Origin: Gracilariopsis chorda
Lineage: Eukaryota; Rhodophyta; Florideophyceae; Gracilariales; Gracilariaceae
Assembly (NCBI GenBank): GCA_003194525.1
Contig: NBIV01000001.1
Coordinates: forward strand, 992,001 to 1,056,000
DNA: 64,000 nucleotides
Reading direction: 5' to 3'
The notes below the pieces were generated by a model, which did not search any database, was not told the origin of the DNA, and saw only the letters and a list, made by a program, of their open reading frames with translations. A program made the translations under genes and the position numbers. Positions 21,122-31,285 of the stretch are shown one piece after another. Position 1 is the stretch's first letter. Every line of letters starts with the position of its first letter.

Positions 21122-21670
21122 ATGTTCAAACTACTTGCGCTTTCCTTTGTCGCCACAATCGGCGCTTTGTCCGCTGGCCGTCAAGCTCGCCGAGAGAACA
21201 AACGTCTCCAGCAGCAAATGGCGGCTAACGTTTCGGCGGATGAAGAGAGAAAGAGGACGTGGAAGGAGGCGGTGAAGAAGCGGGAGGCTGAGGTGGAGGA
21301 GGCCAACCGCCGCCATGAGGATTCCGAGGAGAGGGGTCGGGTCCTGGAAGGCGAGGTGGAAGAACTGAAGGTGCAGGTGCACAGGTGGGAGAATACGTGC
21401 AGGAGCCTGGAGGATAAGGTGCAGGGCTTGGAGGCACAGGTACAGGAACTCGATAAGGAGCTAGAAGTCCTAGCCTGGAACGGGGATATCGAGGTGGACA
21501 GGCTCTCTGCGAAAGTGGACAGGCTGACGGGAGAGAAGGGTGACTTGGAAAACAAGGTTCGTGATCTCAAAATCCGAAACGCGAACCTGGAGCGAGAAAC
21601 GAGAAGTATAAGCTCCTTCCTCTCTACCCAAAGCATGGAAGCCGCGATGAAAAGCGGGGAAATGGGGTGA
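21122..21670 (+). CDS. Secreted or membrane-anchored coiled-coil protein
   Basis: Unrecognised single-exon protein of 182 aa. An N-terminal hydrophobic stretch (FKLLALSFVATIGALSAG) looks like a signal peptide or anchor. From residue 22 to about 170 it is an almost unbroken, highly charged coiled coil with heptad patterns (VEELKVQVHRWENTCRSLEDKVQGLEAQVQELDKEL, shown here only in part by positions about 80-115). The tail is short and polar. I start at the ATG at 21122 and not the in-frame ATG at 21065, because the former places the signal peptide at the N-terminus and follows a TATA box. No function can be assigned. Confidence 0.65.
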   Translation: MFKLLALSFVATIGALSAGRQARRENKRLQQQMAANVSADEERKRTWKEAVKKREAEVEEANRRHEDSEERGRVLEGEVEELKVQVHRWENTCRSLEDKVQGLEAQVQELDKELEVLAWNGDIEVDRLSAKVDRLTGEKGDLENKVRDLKIRNANLERETRSISSFLSTQSMEAAMKSGEMG

Positions 21671-22456
21671 AATCGAGACCGGGTGAAGGACGTTTTCCAC
21701 ACAGCCCGCCTTTGTACCCCCGTTGATGGCGTAGTAAATTGTAGGTGATTGTATAGAATACTTGCCACGAGATATCTGTGCGTTCCCTGTTTCTGCGTCA
21801 GGTCTTCCGGAAATGCCTCCGAAAGAAAGGCTAGAAGAAGTTGCTTCGTACTTTTCTTCTTAAGTAAGATATGCGCCATGCTGAACATCATATTTTCATT
21901 GCTCATTGGGTGGAACATGCACTTCTCTGTTGCAGTCGAATGAATTAGAACATACCTTCTTCCCGCTTGGTCCGCATCTTCTGTAAACATTTTAATTGTC
22001 AAAGTGTCAAATGCTCTGAGAATCTGAAGCTCCTTCTTCGGCGCCACTCGTTGATGGTCTCTATCCGAAAGAGATTTCGTTTTATACAAACAAAGCGATC
22101 TGATCGTTGCTGCTATGAAGACAGGAACGGAAGGGATGCCTTATTTGTAGCACACGTAGATCGTGAGCGCTGCGTAGCACGCTGGGGAACTTGGATTTGA
22201 GCAACAATCTCAATGAAGGGTCCCTGAGAAGGCGCCTGCGTCACCCCCTATGCACAAAGCGTTACTCCGCCCGCCGTGGTGTACCGATCTTCTCAAATGC
22301 TACGACGGTAACACGCTCACATCGGAGGGAAGCTGGATAGATCCGCGATCGGGGCTACTATGGAAACCAGGCCACACTACGTAGAGACTAGCTCTTCGAG
22401 ATAGTACCAAGCTTTCATAACACACACACACACCTTCACACCTGTTCTTCGCGACT
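21671..22456. other. Spacer with CA microsatellite
   Basis: No gene seen between two converging genes. A short (CA)n run lies at about 22419-22432, just past the stop codon of the minus-strand fusion gene. Confidence 0.45.
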
Positions 22457-24739
22457 TTAGCTGGAAGTGATGTACCTTAGGGTGTGTGATACCGAAAGCT
22501 CGTTCTTACCGGCGAGGCTCTCAGTATAGTGCGACCAAAATGGTGGAAATACCACTAAGTCACCGGGATTCAGTACAACTTCTAACCCTGATGAAGCGAA
22601 GCTGTTCCAGAACTTCTGGAATTTTTGCGAGTTCTGGCGGCAAAGATTTACACGAGCCCGGCGATGAAGAGGGTGACCAAGAGGATAGATTCCCAGTTCA
22701 CCCAGGCACTCAGGCGAAAAGAAGATCATTCTTTTCTTCCCACTTCTCTGGACAAGGACCGAATATGATGCGTCGTAGTGGAGACTGGAAACTGTACCAT
22801 GCGCACTAATCCATATTCGCTCGCTCTGAGCAATCTTTGCGCCCTTCTCCCGCCGAAAGTCGAACAGCTGTTCTGATCTGAACGTGGTTGTTTGGATATA
22901 AAGTGTCTCCCTCTGTGACTGCTTGTAGACGAGGGGAGGCAGTGAGCACTTCTCCTGGAGGCGATGGACTGCTTCCGGCGTCCGCAGATACCGAATGGCA
23001 CTGGGAGAACTCCACAGTCGTTCTGTAATCCACGAGTGTTCACTTCGACAGAATGTCACTACATTTGAGGGTGAAAGCCGACAAGCAACCGTCAAGTGTG
23101 TTTGCATAAGTTTTCCGAGAATAGACAATGTATCTACCCCGTCTGTAATCTGCCTCACCACAAAAGGGGTTGTACACTCGACCAGCACATCCGCGAGACG
23201 CGAACGTTTCTTATTTTCGGCAAAAGAGTGTACGGGCCTTTCTTCAACCCCTCCACCTGGCCGAATCTCAATGCGGGGTAAACTATGCCTTGAAAACGCA
23301 CCATCGGGGTTTACAAAGGAATACTGCCAAGATGACAGGCCCGCAAGAGATCCTTCAACAACTTGAGACGTTAGTTGCAGCAACGAGGGTGACAAGGTAG
23401 ATATACTTTGCTTTGTAATGGCGTACTCTAACGACTCAGAGTTGGCACCGTATGTGTTTTTGAGAAACACATCTTCGACTAGTTCCACCAAATCCTGGGC
23501 CGTTTCCAAGCCAATTCGAAGAAGATCTGGTTGATTGAGTCCGGCATATCCACTGCTCTTGTGTGCACAAGCCACTTGAAGACCAGTAAGTAGTGCATCA
23601 GAGTACTCTGGGTATGCTTGTGAGCAAATTCCAAAGCAGGGCACAAGCTCCCGTGCGTACTTTTTCGTTCTTGTTAAAGCAAGTTCAGTGAGAGCTCGCA
23701 GACACTTCTTGCACAGCCATTGGATGGCATATAGCTTGAGCTCGAAGGAACTGGCTCTTTCTTCGATTTCAAAGGCAGATAAGCATACTCTCTCGCTATC
23801 CTTGATGTTCATAGCAAGTGTGAAGGTTCTGGAATTGTCAAGCTTTATGGGAGCAGCTGGTTCACGAGACCCGTAAATAACTGCAGAATAGTGTCGCAGA
23901 ACTATGGACATACTCCGAGAGACATGAGACGACTTGATGCATCTCAAGTCCACTTGAAGCGGCGGAAACTCTGACAAGGATTTCATCTGAGCTCGGATCT
24001 TGTCCCTAAGAGACCTTTGGCGTTGTATGGACGCGTGCTCCCGCATTATAACAACTAGGTCTAAATCAGACCGGCCGTCTTCAAAGTAGTTTCCACTCGC
24101 CACGGAACCACGGACGTGTATTGCTAGAACCGCATTTCCGATGCTTTCCAGTATGGTCGCCGTAACGACTTCCAAAGCAGGTTTCCATATTTCTGAAACA
24201 GTGACTGTCTGATTTTCTCCAAAGGAGAGATCTGGGTTTAACTTGAGAACTCTGCCAAAATCCTTGACATATCCTTTTGAAACGGCTTCTGTGAATGTAG
24301 TTGCCAAGCTTGCGAAGCGGTGGTGGCTTCTCTGTGTACATCGATACAGCCCTCGATGCCCCTGGTGCGAGTGGAATCTACAACCTGTTTGAATTCTTGC
24401 GGGAGTATGAAATGCCAACGCTAACATTTCGCAGCTCCGTGTATCGGAAGGTCCGAGATTGCACTTGGATCCTTGAGAAAGCGTAAGAAGGTCAACACAA
24501 AAAGTTAATACACGCCCTTGCCTCTCAGGAGGAAGATGATCGGTAATTACAAGAGTACTACGGACAGTGCATGTATCTAGTGAAGCGACTCGGCCAATAG
24601 GAGTACCTTCGAAAAAGGGGTATGAGATTACACAGAGCCAAATACCGTAACGATGTCCTGATCTCAAAATGACATGCTCGATGCGGTGAGGAGATTTCCG
24701 AGCTCGGCTGTGCTGATGGCGGTTGACGCTCAATAGCAT
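22457..24739 (-). CDS. Nucleotidyltransferase-JmjC (cupin) fusion protein
   Basis: Single exon, up to 760 aa. Residues ~165-330 form a polymerase-beta-like nucleotidyltransferase: helix turn GSVASG (211-216) and SDLDLV (224-229), the G-S...D-x-D metal site, with a third acidic strand LQVDLRC some 40 residues later. A helical middle part follows (330-480), similar in layout to the helical regions of KNTase/MNT proteins. The C-terminus (about 600-755) is a JmjC/cupin_8 dioxygenase core: LHYD gives the Fe ligands His654 and Asp656, KRMIFFSP carries a likely 2-oxoglutarate Lys, YPLGHPLHR is typical of the TYW5/HSPBAP1 branch, and FWSHYTES gives the distal His737. The ATG at 24739 opens the frame, but the ATG at 24427 (656 aa) starts an Arg/His/Ser-rich sequence resembling an organelle signal and may be the true start. 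Substrate unknown; RNA or a small molecule are both possible. Confidence 0.85.
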   Translation of the reverse strand: MLLSVNRHQHSRARKSPHRIEHVILRSGHRYGIWLCVISYPFFEGTPIGRVASLDTCTVRSTLVITDHLPPERQGRVLTFCVDLLTLSQGSKCNLGPSDTRSCEMLALAFHTPARIQTGCRFHSHQGHRGLYRCTQRSHHRFASLATTFTEAVSKGYVKDFGRVLKLNPDLSFGENQTVTVSEIWKPALEVVTATILESIGNAVLAIHVRGSVASGNYFEDGRSDLDLVVIMREHASIQRQRSLRDKIRAQMKSLSEFPPLQVDLRCIKSSHVSRSMSIVLRHYSAVIYGSREPAAPIKLDNSRTFTLAMNIKDSERVCLSAFEIEERASSFELKLYAIQWLCKKCLRALTELALTRTKKYARELVPCFGICSQAYPEYSDALLTGLQVACAHKSSGYAGLNQPDLLRIGLETAQDLVELVEDVFLKNTYGANSESLEYAITKQSISTLSPSLLQLTSQVVEGSLAGLSSWQYSFVNPDGAFSRHSLPRIEIRPGGGVEERPVHSFAENKKRSRLADVLVECTTPFVVRQITDGVDTLSILGKLMQTHLTVACRLSPSNVVTFCRSEHSWITERLWSSPSAIRYLRTPEAVHRLQEKCSLPPLVYKQSQRETLYIQTTTFRSEQLFDFRREKGAKIAQSERIWISAHGTVSSLHYDASYSVLVQRSGKKRMIFFSPECLGELGIYPLGHPLHRRARVNLCRQNSQKFQKFWNSFASSGLEVVLNPGDLVVFPPFWSHYTESLAGKNELSVSHTLRYITSS

Positions 24740-25258
24740 CTATAGATGTTCGGAAACCAATAAGTCACCCTTCGCAAAATCATGTGTACCAAGGTACCCT
24801 TCGTTCACAAGGAACGCTTACATTTACAAAGAGAAGGTGCAACTGCAATGATGAAGAGCAATACTAGAGAAGTGGTACAAGGGCTAAATTGCTCGCACTG
24901 CTAAGGGTTAACCCTGGTGTGCACTGCCGCCCAGCTGTCTAGTGCAACCACGAGGGAAAACAGCACCGGGAATTCATGCAAGGGTCCGCGGAGGGCAAAA
25001 AACACGTTGCTCAATGTGAATTTTTGTTGACCAGCACAATCATGGATCACGATGGATAAATTACCCTTGGTACCTTTGGTACCGTTGGTATTTGGAAAGG
25101 TGGCTCACGTTAATTTGTGTCAATCTACATCAAGAAGCAGCGGAGAGCACGTTCGTGTCGTCTGGGCAAACGACGTCAGGGACATCAGGGGTCCCTAGCT
25201 ATAGTAGAAACAAGGATACAGAGTACTGCATGCTTCATTTTGAAGTGCCACATATTTC
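24740..25258. other. Spacer between divergent genes
   Basis: No gene. It contains a perfect 12-bp palindrome (agggttaaccct, 24904-24915) and a cluster of ttggtacc words around 25071-25095, with an inverted match (ccaaggtacc) near 24790. These could be promoter elements for either divergent neighbour. Confidence 0.45.
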
Positions 25259-26026
25259 ATGCCTACAACAAGCTGGAGTGTTGTCCTGCCAGGCGCATTC
25301 ATCAGCACCCCTTTCATTAGCCAAGATAACTACCAGATGACAACACCGGCTTTCCTAGACGGGCTGCGCAGCACACGTTCACGCATAGCGAAACCAAGGG
25401 TTCGCGCGCAGCAATCAGCAATGGCATCGAATACCACAGAAAGTGATGATACTCTGCGCGATTTCTCACGCTACCTCGGCGACAAACATCCTCTGCGCAT
25501 CATTTTCGTCGGACACAATCCCTCTGATAAGAGTTGGGAAATAGCAGCGCCATACGCCCACCCAACAAACAAATTCTGGCGTCTGTTAAGAGACGCACAG
25601 CTAGCACCGCCGCATCTGTGCAAAGCCAGCGAATACAAGCAACTTCCCCGCGAATGCGGAATTGGATTCATAGACTTATTTGTAACAAGTGGAAGCGATG
25701 CTTCGAAAATAGGACGCGATGCTTTGAAACAAGTGGATTGGAAACAAAACTTCTTCACGCGATTGACATCCGGGACAGGTGGGGTAGATCCATTAATCAT
25801 CTGTTGCGTTTCCAAGATTGTGGCCACTAAACTGTTGAGCGGATGGAAAGGCGAGTTTGGAAAAGTTGGTACTGGACGGGATTGGAATTTACAAGGAGCC
25901 GAGACCAGCGAAGTTTGGGTGTTGCCATCGAGCAGTGGACGAGCGGGACTAACATGGGAAGCGCGACTAAACCCGTTCAAACAACTGAAAGCGCGTACGG
26001 CGACATTCGGAGCGTGGGAAGAATAA
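25259..26026 (+). CDS. TDG/MUG-type mismatch-specific DNA glycosylase
   Basis: Base-excision repair enzyme expected to remove uracil or thymine from G:U/G:T mispairs. Single exon. The core (about residues 72-245) begins LRIIFVGHNPSD, the position of the G-x-N-P active-site loop of MUG/TDG; next are HPTNKFWRLL (the H-P-x-N-x-F-W motif) and GIGFIDLF, and VLPSSSGRAG matches the family's (M/L)P-x-(P/S)-S-G wedge loop. The loop Asn aligns with the catalytic Asn of TDG. Starts: 25259 gives 255 aa; ATGs at 25337 and 25421 are alternatives, and the extension is Ser/Thr/Arg-rich, so it may be an organelle or nuclear signal. Its 3' end is adjacent to the opposing guanylate-kinase gene with no gap, so the two transcripts must overlap in their 3' UTRs. 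Confidence 0.87.
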   Translation: MPTTSWSVVLPGAFISTPFISQDNYQMTTPAFLDGLRSTRSRIAKPRVRAQQSAMASNTTESDDTLRDFSRYLGDKHPLRIIFVGHNPSDKSWEIAAPYAHPTNKFWRLLRDAQLAPPHLCKASEYKQLPRECGIGFIDLFVTSGSDASKIGRDALKQVDWKQNFFTRLTSGTGGVDPLIICCVSKIVATKLLSGWKGEFGKVGTGRDWNLQGAETSEVWVLPSSSGRAGLTWEARLNPFKQLKARTATFGAWEE

Positions 26027-27604
26027 TCACAGAAACGGACTGATTTGAGCTTCCACGAACTCACGAAGTTGGCCATACGCGTCATCAAAGTCGTCGTTGA
26101 TAATGGTTAAGTCAAACGCATCATTTGTAGCAGCATATGACATTTCCCTCATAGCAGTGTTAAGCCTTGTTTTAAGTGTTTCTTCAGTCTCCGTGCCGCG
26201 CTTCCTCAGGCGTTGTTCAAGAGCCAAGACGCTAGGCGGTGCAATCCACACAAAAATGGGCTGCCAAGACAAACCCTTTTGACTGCACAGCGCGTCGACA
26301 CCTTGTACATCCAAGTCAAGTACACAGAAAGTGCCAACTTGTTGAACGGCGTTGATAGACTGGTACGAAGTACCATAGTATTGTCCGTGAACATAGGCAT
26401 ACTCGACAAACTGCCCCGAATCAATCATTTGTTCAAACTGCTCACCTGTGACAAAGTTGTAATCCTCTCCATTGCTTTCATTCGCGCGGGGTGCTCGGGT
26501 GGTGTGAGAGACGCTGTATTGGAACCGCTGAGGCATATCATCCATGAGACGGCGTATCAACGAAGTCTTACCGACTCCAGAAGGGCCAGCAAAAACAAAC
26601 ACGGGCTTGAGACTAGAAGGGGAAGAAACAGAATCATCGTCCTGAGAGTCTGTTTGTCGCATACTTTTAATACGGCGAGCTGCCAAAGTGGCAACAGTGC
26701 CGACCATACCCGTCTTGCCGATCTCAATGCGGGATAAGCCATCTACGAACTCGTCAAAAGTGCGGGCTAAAAACGGGATCTTGTAGGTGAGCAAACCGAG
26801 GACGACGGCGATGGCCTGCTGTCGATCGACACTGCCGAACATCTCGGATGGGGAAGAAGCGCCGTTTGAAAGGGCGATGAGCGCAAAGGGTAGTGGGGGT
26901 AATGCAAAGCGAAACGATAAGAAGCGGGAATAGAAAGTGGGTGCACCAAGCGCGTCGACGCTGGATTGTAGCATTGCAAGGTAGGCTAGCGAAGCAATTG
27001 CGCCTGATGCGTAGGCAGTTGCTAGACTCTTCCCGAAGAGCACGCCAGCGATAGCGCTCCCTCCCAAACCTATACCAAATGTAGAGGTCAACAATTGGGT
27101 CTTCAGACGCTCGTACTCAGCACTAGCCTGCAGTCGCGCGTTTTCATCGAGCGGGGCGACGCGGGCGTATCCGTCGGGCACGTTTGGGATACGATATGCA
27201 TCCTGCCCTGGGACATAAACGGCGTCACGAGCAATGCGAAGCTGCGCAACGTCAAACCAGCGAAGCTTACCGGCGCGACGAACAGACTGCACGGCGAAGA
27301 GGTCATCGCTAAGACGTCGCATCTCGCGCACATCAACGATAACGCGCGATTGCTGCGCGGCGGAACGAACGGTGTCTACGACGCCCGCATTCTGCTCACC
27401 GGCCCAGCGACCCGCGTACAGCACGACGTCGCCGGGCTGTGGCACGACGAATCCGCGTTCATCCAACGTTTCGTTCCGCGTTTCGGCGCGTACATAGCAC
27501 TGCCGCGGCCGTCGTGACGGACGTGGACGAAGCTCACAGATGCGACGCTCCGCAGAACGGAGCACGCTTCCCGCGGTGCTCGGTACGAACGCTGCTTGAG
27601 ACAT
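26027..27604 (-). CDS. Plastid-type membrane protein fused to guanylate kinase
   Basis: 525-aa single-exon protein with two parts. Residues 335-525 are a full guanylate kinase (GMP + ATP to GDP + ADP): P-loop GPSGVGKTSL, GMP-binding SHTTRAPR and GEDYNFV, YAYVHGQYYGT, DLDVQG, and the lid RLRKRGTETEETLKTRL. Residues 1-50 are Arg/Ser-rich, consistent with a plastid transit peptide; 55-150 are beta-rich (GDVVLYAGRWAGEQNAGVVD); 165-300 hold several hydrophobic helices (GIGLGGSAIAGVLFGKSLATAYASGAIASLAYLAML is partly such a span) resembling plastid ATP-synthase-protein-I/CGL-type segments. Plants have separate cytosolic and organellar GMPKs; a membrane-bound fusion is unusual. The frame is continuous with no splice signals between the parts, so the fusion looks genuine. 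Confidence 0.9.
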   Translation of the reverse strand: MSQAAFVPSTAGSVLRSAERRICELRPRPSRRPRQCYVRAETRNETLDERGFVVPQPGDVVLYAGRWAGEQNAGVVDTVRSAAQQSRVIVDVREMRRLSDDLFAVQSVRRAGKLRWFDVAQLRIARDAVYVPGQDAYRIPNVPDGYARVAPLDENARLQASAEYERLKTQLLTSTFGIGLGGSAIAGVLFGKSLATAYASGAIASLAYLAMLQSSVDALGAPTFYSRFLSFRFALPPLPFALIALSNGASSPSEMFGSVDRQQAIAVVLGLLTYKIPFLARTFDEFVDGLSRIEIGKTGMVGTVATLAARRIKSMRQTDSQDDDSVSSPSSLKPVFVFAGPSGVGKTSLIRRLMDDMPQRFQYSVSHTTRAPRANESNGEDYNFVTGEQFEQMIDSGQFVEYAYVHGQYYGTSYQSINAVQQVGTFCVLDLDVQGVDALCSQKGLSWQPIFVWIAPPSVLALEQRLRKRGTETEETLKTRLNTAMREMSYAATNDAFDLTIINDDFDDAYGQLREFVEAQISPFL

Positions 27605-27862
27605 GTACTGCTGCTATTTTGCTGCTGCTGCTGATGCTCAGAACGCTCTCTTTCGTTTCGAGAACTCTCGAAGCGCAACTAGTCGAGATGGCAGCAGCTC
27701 AGCAAGCGAGCTCTAATGCGTAACACACGTGTATAGACTTGGGTCAATTTTCCCTTCACACGGATCAATATAACCTTTTGTATCTATCTACGCTCCGATC
27801 AAACGAAACACCTTTGCCGTGCAAACCGGAGTGCTGAAGCCGAAGCGAAACGCGTGCGTCCC
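27605..27862. promoter_or_regulatory. Shared head-to-head promoter region
   Basis: This 258-bp spacer separates the start codons of the divergent guanylate-kinase fusion and Nup88-like genes, so it must hold both promoters. No clear TATA box was seen for either. Confidence 0.45.
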
Positions 27863-30115
27863 ATGCAGGCGCTGCGCACTCATCTTCGCGCGCTACGCGC
27901 CGTATGCGAATCAGAAGAAGCCGTCAACAACACTCCGCGCATCCTCCCAGCGCTATCCCCAGCTCACATAACCGTCCCCGATCCAGACGCCCGTCAACTG
28001 CATCAGCTCCCGCTCTCCAAGCTAAGCACCGCACGCTCCATCCGTGCCACACGTCCCTTTCGTCATGCAATAGTAAGCGGTCCCTACCTCGCCCTCTATT
28101 CCGACCGTTCTGTCGCCGTGCATCACGTTCCAAGCGGCCGTTCCTACCCCGTCGCAGAGGCCCTTTTCCGTGATCGTCCCGCACTCTCTGTGCTGCACGC
28201 CCAGTGGTTACCCTCCGCGCCGGCCTTCCTCGTCCTGCTCACCTCCGACTGCTGTCTGCGAGTTTTCGATGTCGTTAGCCCCGAGGCCGCTGAGACGGCT
28301 CGCCAACGCGTGCACGTCGTCACGGCGGGATCCGCCCCCGTATCCTTCGTATGCGGTGCCGGTTCGGGATGGCATGCTCTCTGCGTCTACGTTTTAGCTG
28401 AAGATGGCGCTTTGTATGTCGCCGCGCCGCTCGCGCCTATCGGCACTACAATCAACCTCGCCGAATTTCGTCAGTTGCGCGATGCTGCTATGTTCGTATT
28501 GGAGCAACACGCCGCTGATAGCCCGCAACAAAAAGACATGAAAAGAAGACTCAGTTTCGGAGACTCGGATTTACCGTGGTCTGTTCGACAGGCTCGTCTG
28601 CAGCTTCGCTTTCTCGACACCGTCTTTGAACAGAATGCCCAGCAGATGATCGCGGTGCGTGAATTCAAACCTGCACCACTTCTGTTTCAAGGACCTCTTC
28701 ACGTTGAAAATGAGGTGCCGACAGAAAAATGCACCCAGTTGCTTTTACTCTCTACCTCATCCCACCCCGTCTTACTGCGCGTTTCTGAGCACGGTCGCGT
28801 TTCCGTTTTGCTTGCAATGGAGCGTTTCGACGCCCAGTGGTTCCTGTCCAGTCAACCCATGGAACAAGGTTTGTTGCTTGCAAGTGAGCAATATGCTGAC
28901 TGTGCAAGATCTGTCGCCCCGGCTCTCTTATGCTTTGAACAATTTGTATTCGACGCTCCTGTGGCACTTGTCCCGGTCGCATCACTCTCGTATGCCGATA
29001 CCTACTTTCTTGCCACCAGGTCTGCTGTGTATTCTCTTACGCTCTCATTCTTGTCATTACTGGACGACGAACTCGCTTTGGAACGGAGTCCGCGCTCCAC
29101 TCTACGTCAGTTGTTTACTGTAAAGACCCCTGGTGATTCTTCCGCTCTTCGTATATCTGGTTTCACGTCTCACTACGTACGGGGTGATGGTCCAGTGGCC
29201 ATTCTGCATTTGTCGGATGGCACTTTTCACACAACCGACCCACTGCGCTGGCACACCGTTTATCATGACGTTCCCAATTTGCTCCCGTTAAACCTTCTGG
29301 TCGAATCGCACTCATCCTCAAGAGCGTATGCGTGCAAGTCGCTTGCAGAAAGCGTTGTACACGCCTTGCGTCATGTTGAAAATTTACGCGGACAGAACGG
29401 ACGTGTCGCCGACGGCACACTTGGCACCGTGTCGTCCCTCCAGTCACTTGCAAGCACTCTAGCCTTCCTCGAAAAACGGGTCATAGTCCTAACTGGTGGT
29501 GATGACCAGCCTGGCATCGGTGACTCCCTTGGTAATGTAGCCACCTTGCTTCTGCAGTGGACTGATGAGCTTTCTCAGCGAGCGAAAAATGACATTTCCA
29601 AGGTTTCCGAGTTGCAACAGGCAATATCTGAAGGTGATCGCTCAGAAGAGGAACTTCAGGCTAAGTTGAAACGTGCTCAGGAAGGCGCTGATCAGCTCAA
29701 GAGTCGCGTTAGAACGGTGTTTGAGGCGATAGAAAGAGGCTCTTTGCAGTTGAGCAAGGCTGAAGTAGAACGACTAGCCACATTGCGACAAAAGAAGCGG
29801 CGTATCGCTGCGTTTCGCACTAGAACGGTGGAATTAGCGGCAGCGATACGGAAGAGGAACGAGCGTTTAGCGAACATGTTAAGAGAGGTAAGGCAGAAGG
29901 AAGACTGGTTTTCGTCCACGTCGGGAGTGCAATCGTGGAGGGATAGCTCACCGTTTGCACGACGGCGTGAACGGCCTGCTGAACAAAGAGCTTTGGAGTT
30001 TGGTAGCAAGGAGTTGCAGCAAATTAAGGTCGCTCTGGAGAAGCATTCTGAACAGATTTCAGATGCTATGGAGTTGAGTTCTTCTCTGTGGAAACGTTTG
30101 TCTATTACAACTTAA
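27863..30115 (+). CDS. NUP88: Nup88/Nup82-like nucleoporin
   Basis: Likely a component of the cytoplasmic side of the nuclear pore. Single exon, 750 aa from the ATG at 27863 (the frame extends 3 codons up to a GTG). Residues 60-450 are beta-rich with repeated hydrophobic-strand/turn units (YLALYSDRSVAVHHVPSGR; FLVLLTSDCCLRVFDV; ALCVYVLAEDGALYVAAP; AILHLSDGTFHTTDP), consistent with a seven-bladed propeller. Residues about 570-750 are a long charged coiled coil. The propeller-then-coiled-coil order, length and the spacing of the strands match Nup88/Nup82, but the sequence is diverged, and other propeller-coil proteins are possible. Confidence 0.62.
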   Translation: MQALRTHLRALRAVCESEEAVNNTPRILPALSPAHITVPDPDARQLHQLPLSKLSTARSIRATRPFRHAIVSGPYLALYSDRSVAVHHVPSGRSYPVAEALFRDRPALSVLHAQWLPSAPAFLVLLTSDCCLRVFDVVSPEAAETARQRVHVVTAGSAPVSFVCGAGSGWHALCVYVLAEDGALYVAAPLAPIGTTINLAEFRQLRDAAMFVLEQHAADSPQQKDMKRRLSFGDSDLPWSVRQARLQLRFLDTVFEQNAQQMIAVREFKPAPLLFQGPLHVENEVPTEKCTQLLLLSTSSHPVLLRVSEHGRVSVLLAMERFDAQWFLSSQPMEQGLLLASEQYADCARSVAPALLCFEQFVFDAPVALVPVASLSYADTYFLATRSAVYSLTLSFLSLLDDELALERSPRSTLRQLFTVKTPGDSSALRISGFTSHYVRGDGPVAILHLSDGTFHTTDPLRWHTVYHDVPNLLPLNLLVESHSSSRAYACKSLAESVVHALRHVENLRGQNGRVADGTLGTVSSLQSLASTLAFLEKRVIVLTGGDDQPGIGDSLGNVATLLLQWTDELSQRAKNDISKVSELQQAISEGDRSEEELQAKLKRAQEGADQLKSRVRTVFEAIERGSLQLSKAEVERLATLRQKKRRIAAFRTRTVELAAAIRKRNERLANMLREVRQKEDWFSSTSGVQSWRDSSPFARRRERPAEQRALEFGSKELQQIKVALEKHSEQISDAMELSSSLWKRLSITT

Positions 30116-31285
30116 CAAGAATGCGTAAACAGTACCTGCCACTACCAACTGTTTGCTTTGAAATCAGTACTAGTTTAGAAGATATGTTGTCCGATTAACT
30201 ACCCCCGCACCTTCTTTTGTGTAGGGGAGTATGTGCGTAATAGCGACATCGTGGTGAGTTAGTCAACTAATCTCTCCATCGTTAGAAGACTAGCAGCTTC
30301 AATGGAGTGAAGGTTATTCACTTATCCCTCCTTTCTGACGGCAATGTAAGCGCACGCCTCTGAGATATCTTCTTTCTATGCAGCGTAACACGCAGCCCGC
30401 ATGATGATCAATAACACATTTGTCGAGCTACAAATCGTTTGTTCACTCGTGGATAAGCTAACGGAGAAGCAGCAGAAAATGTAAGTGAAATGTCTGTGTT
30501 CTCTCTCATTGTCCTTAAGGGTAAACGCTCTCTGCGAGTTACCTATCAGTCTCACATGGTGAGTACAAATTGGTGCTTAAGAAAATATGTTCCTGTCTCT
30601 TATGCACATGCCGTGCTTCTGTGTTGGAATACACGCCAGGGTGTTCTCTGCCCACTATCTGCACCAAGTTAAGCCCTCGCCTTTTTTGTAGAGGTGGGAG
30701 CCCTATGCGCCGTGAGCGCGCACATATCCGGCATCCTTCCTCGGCTTCTTGGGTGCATTGAAGCTGACAACGGGAATATTATCTTTCTGAGTATCTGGCT
30801 ACCGAAGAGAACTATGGAGAAAACCCAGCAGCTTGGGAGTATAAAGCGAGTACGAAGAGTAGTTTCAAAGCTAGCGTGTTTGACCTTCGCAGAGTGCGAG
30901 TGGCGATTCTTTGAGGCCTTGGTTATTTCTCCTTCAATCTTCTAGCCGGGCTGCTTCCGTACAGAAGTCGTGGAAACTGCTGTAGCTCCTCTGGAACTGC
31001 CGGTTGAGTCAGTATGCATTTTAACCAGTACAGGCTTAAGATACCTTGAAAAGCCCCGCCATCCCATGTGGAGGCCAGTGGATTCTGTCCCTTGGTGCGA
31101 AGGAATCCATCGTCATACCCTTGATACCCCGATATCCTTTTGTACCGATGTGGTACCAGACGTCGAAGTCAGAAACGGTGCCACTCTGCGTGTGGTTTTT
31201 TTTTGATACAGTACATTGCATTTAATTGTATGCTACCCCAGTAGACATTTTGGTTGTCTCGCGGACGCCATGGGTTATCCCAGTC
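30116..31285. other. 1.2-kb spacer
   Basis: Short frames only (under 85 codons), none recognisable. It may hold an upstream exon of the helical-repeat gene: a splice-acceptor-like ctaccccag lies at about 31232-31240. I could not identify a matching donor or coding exon. Confidence 0.4.
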
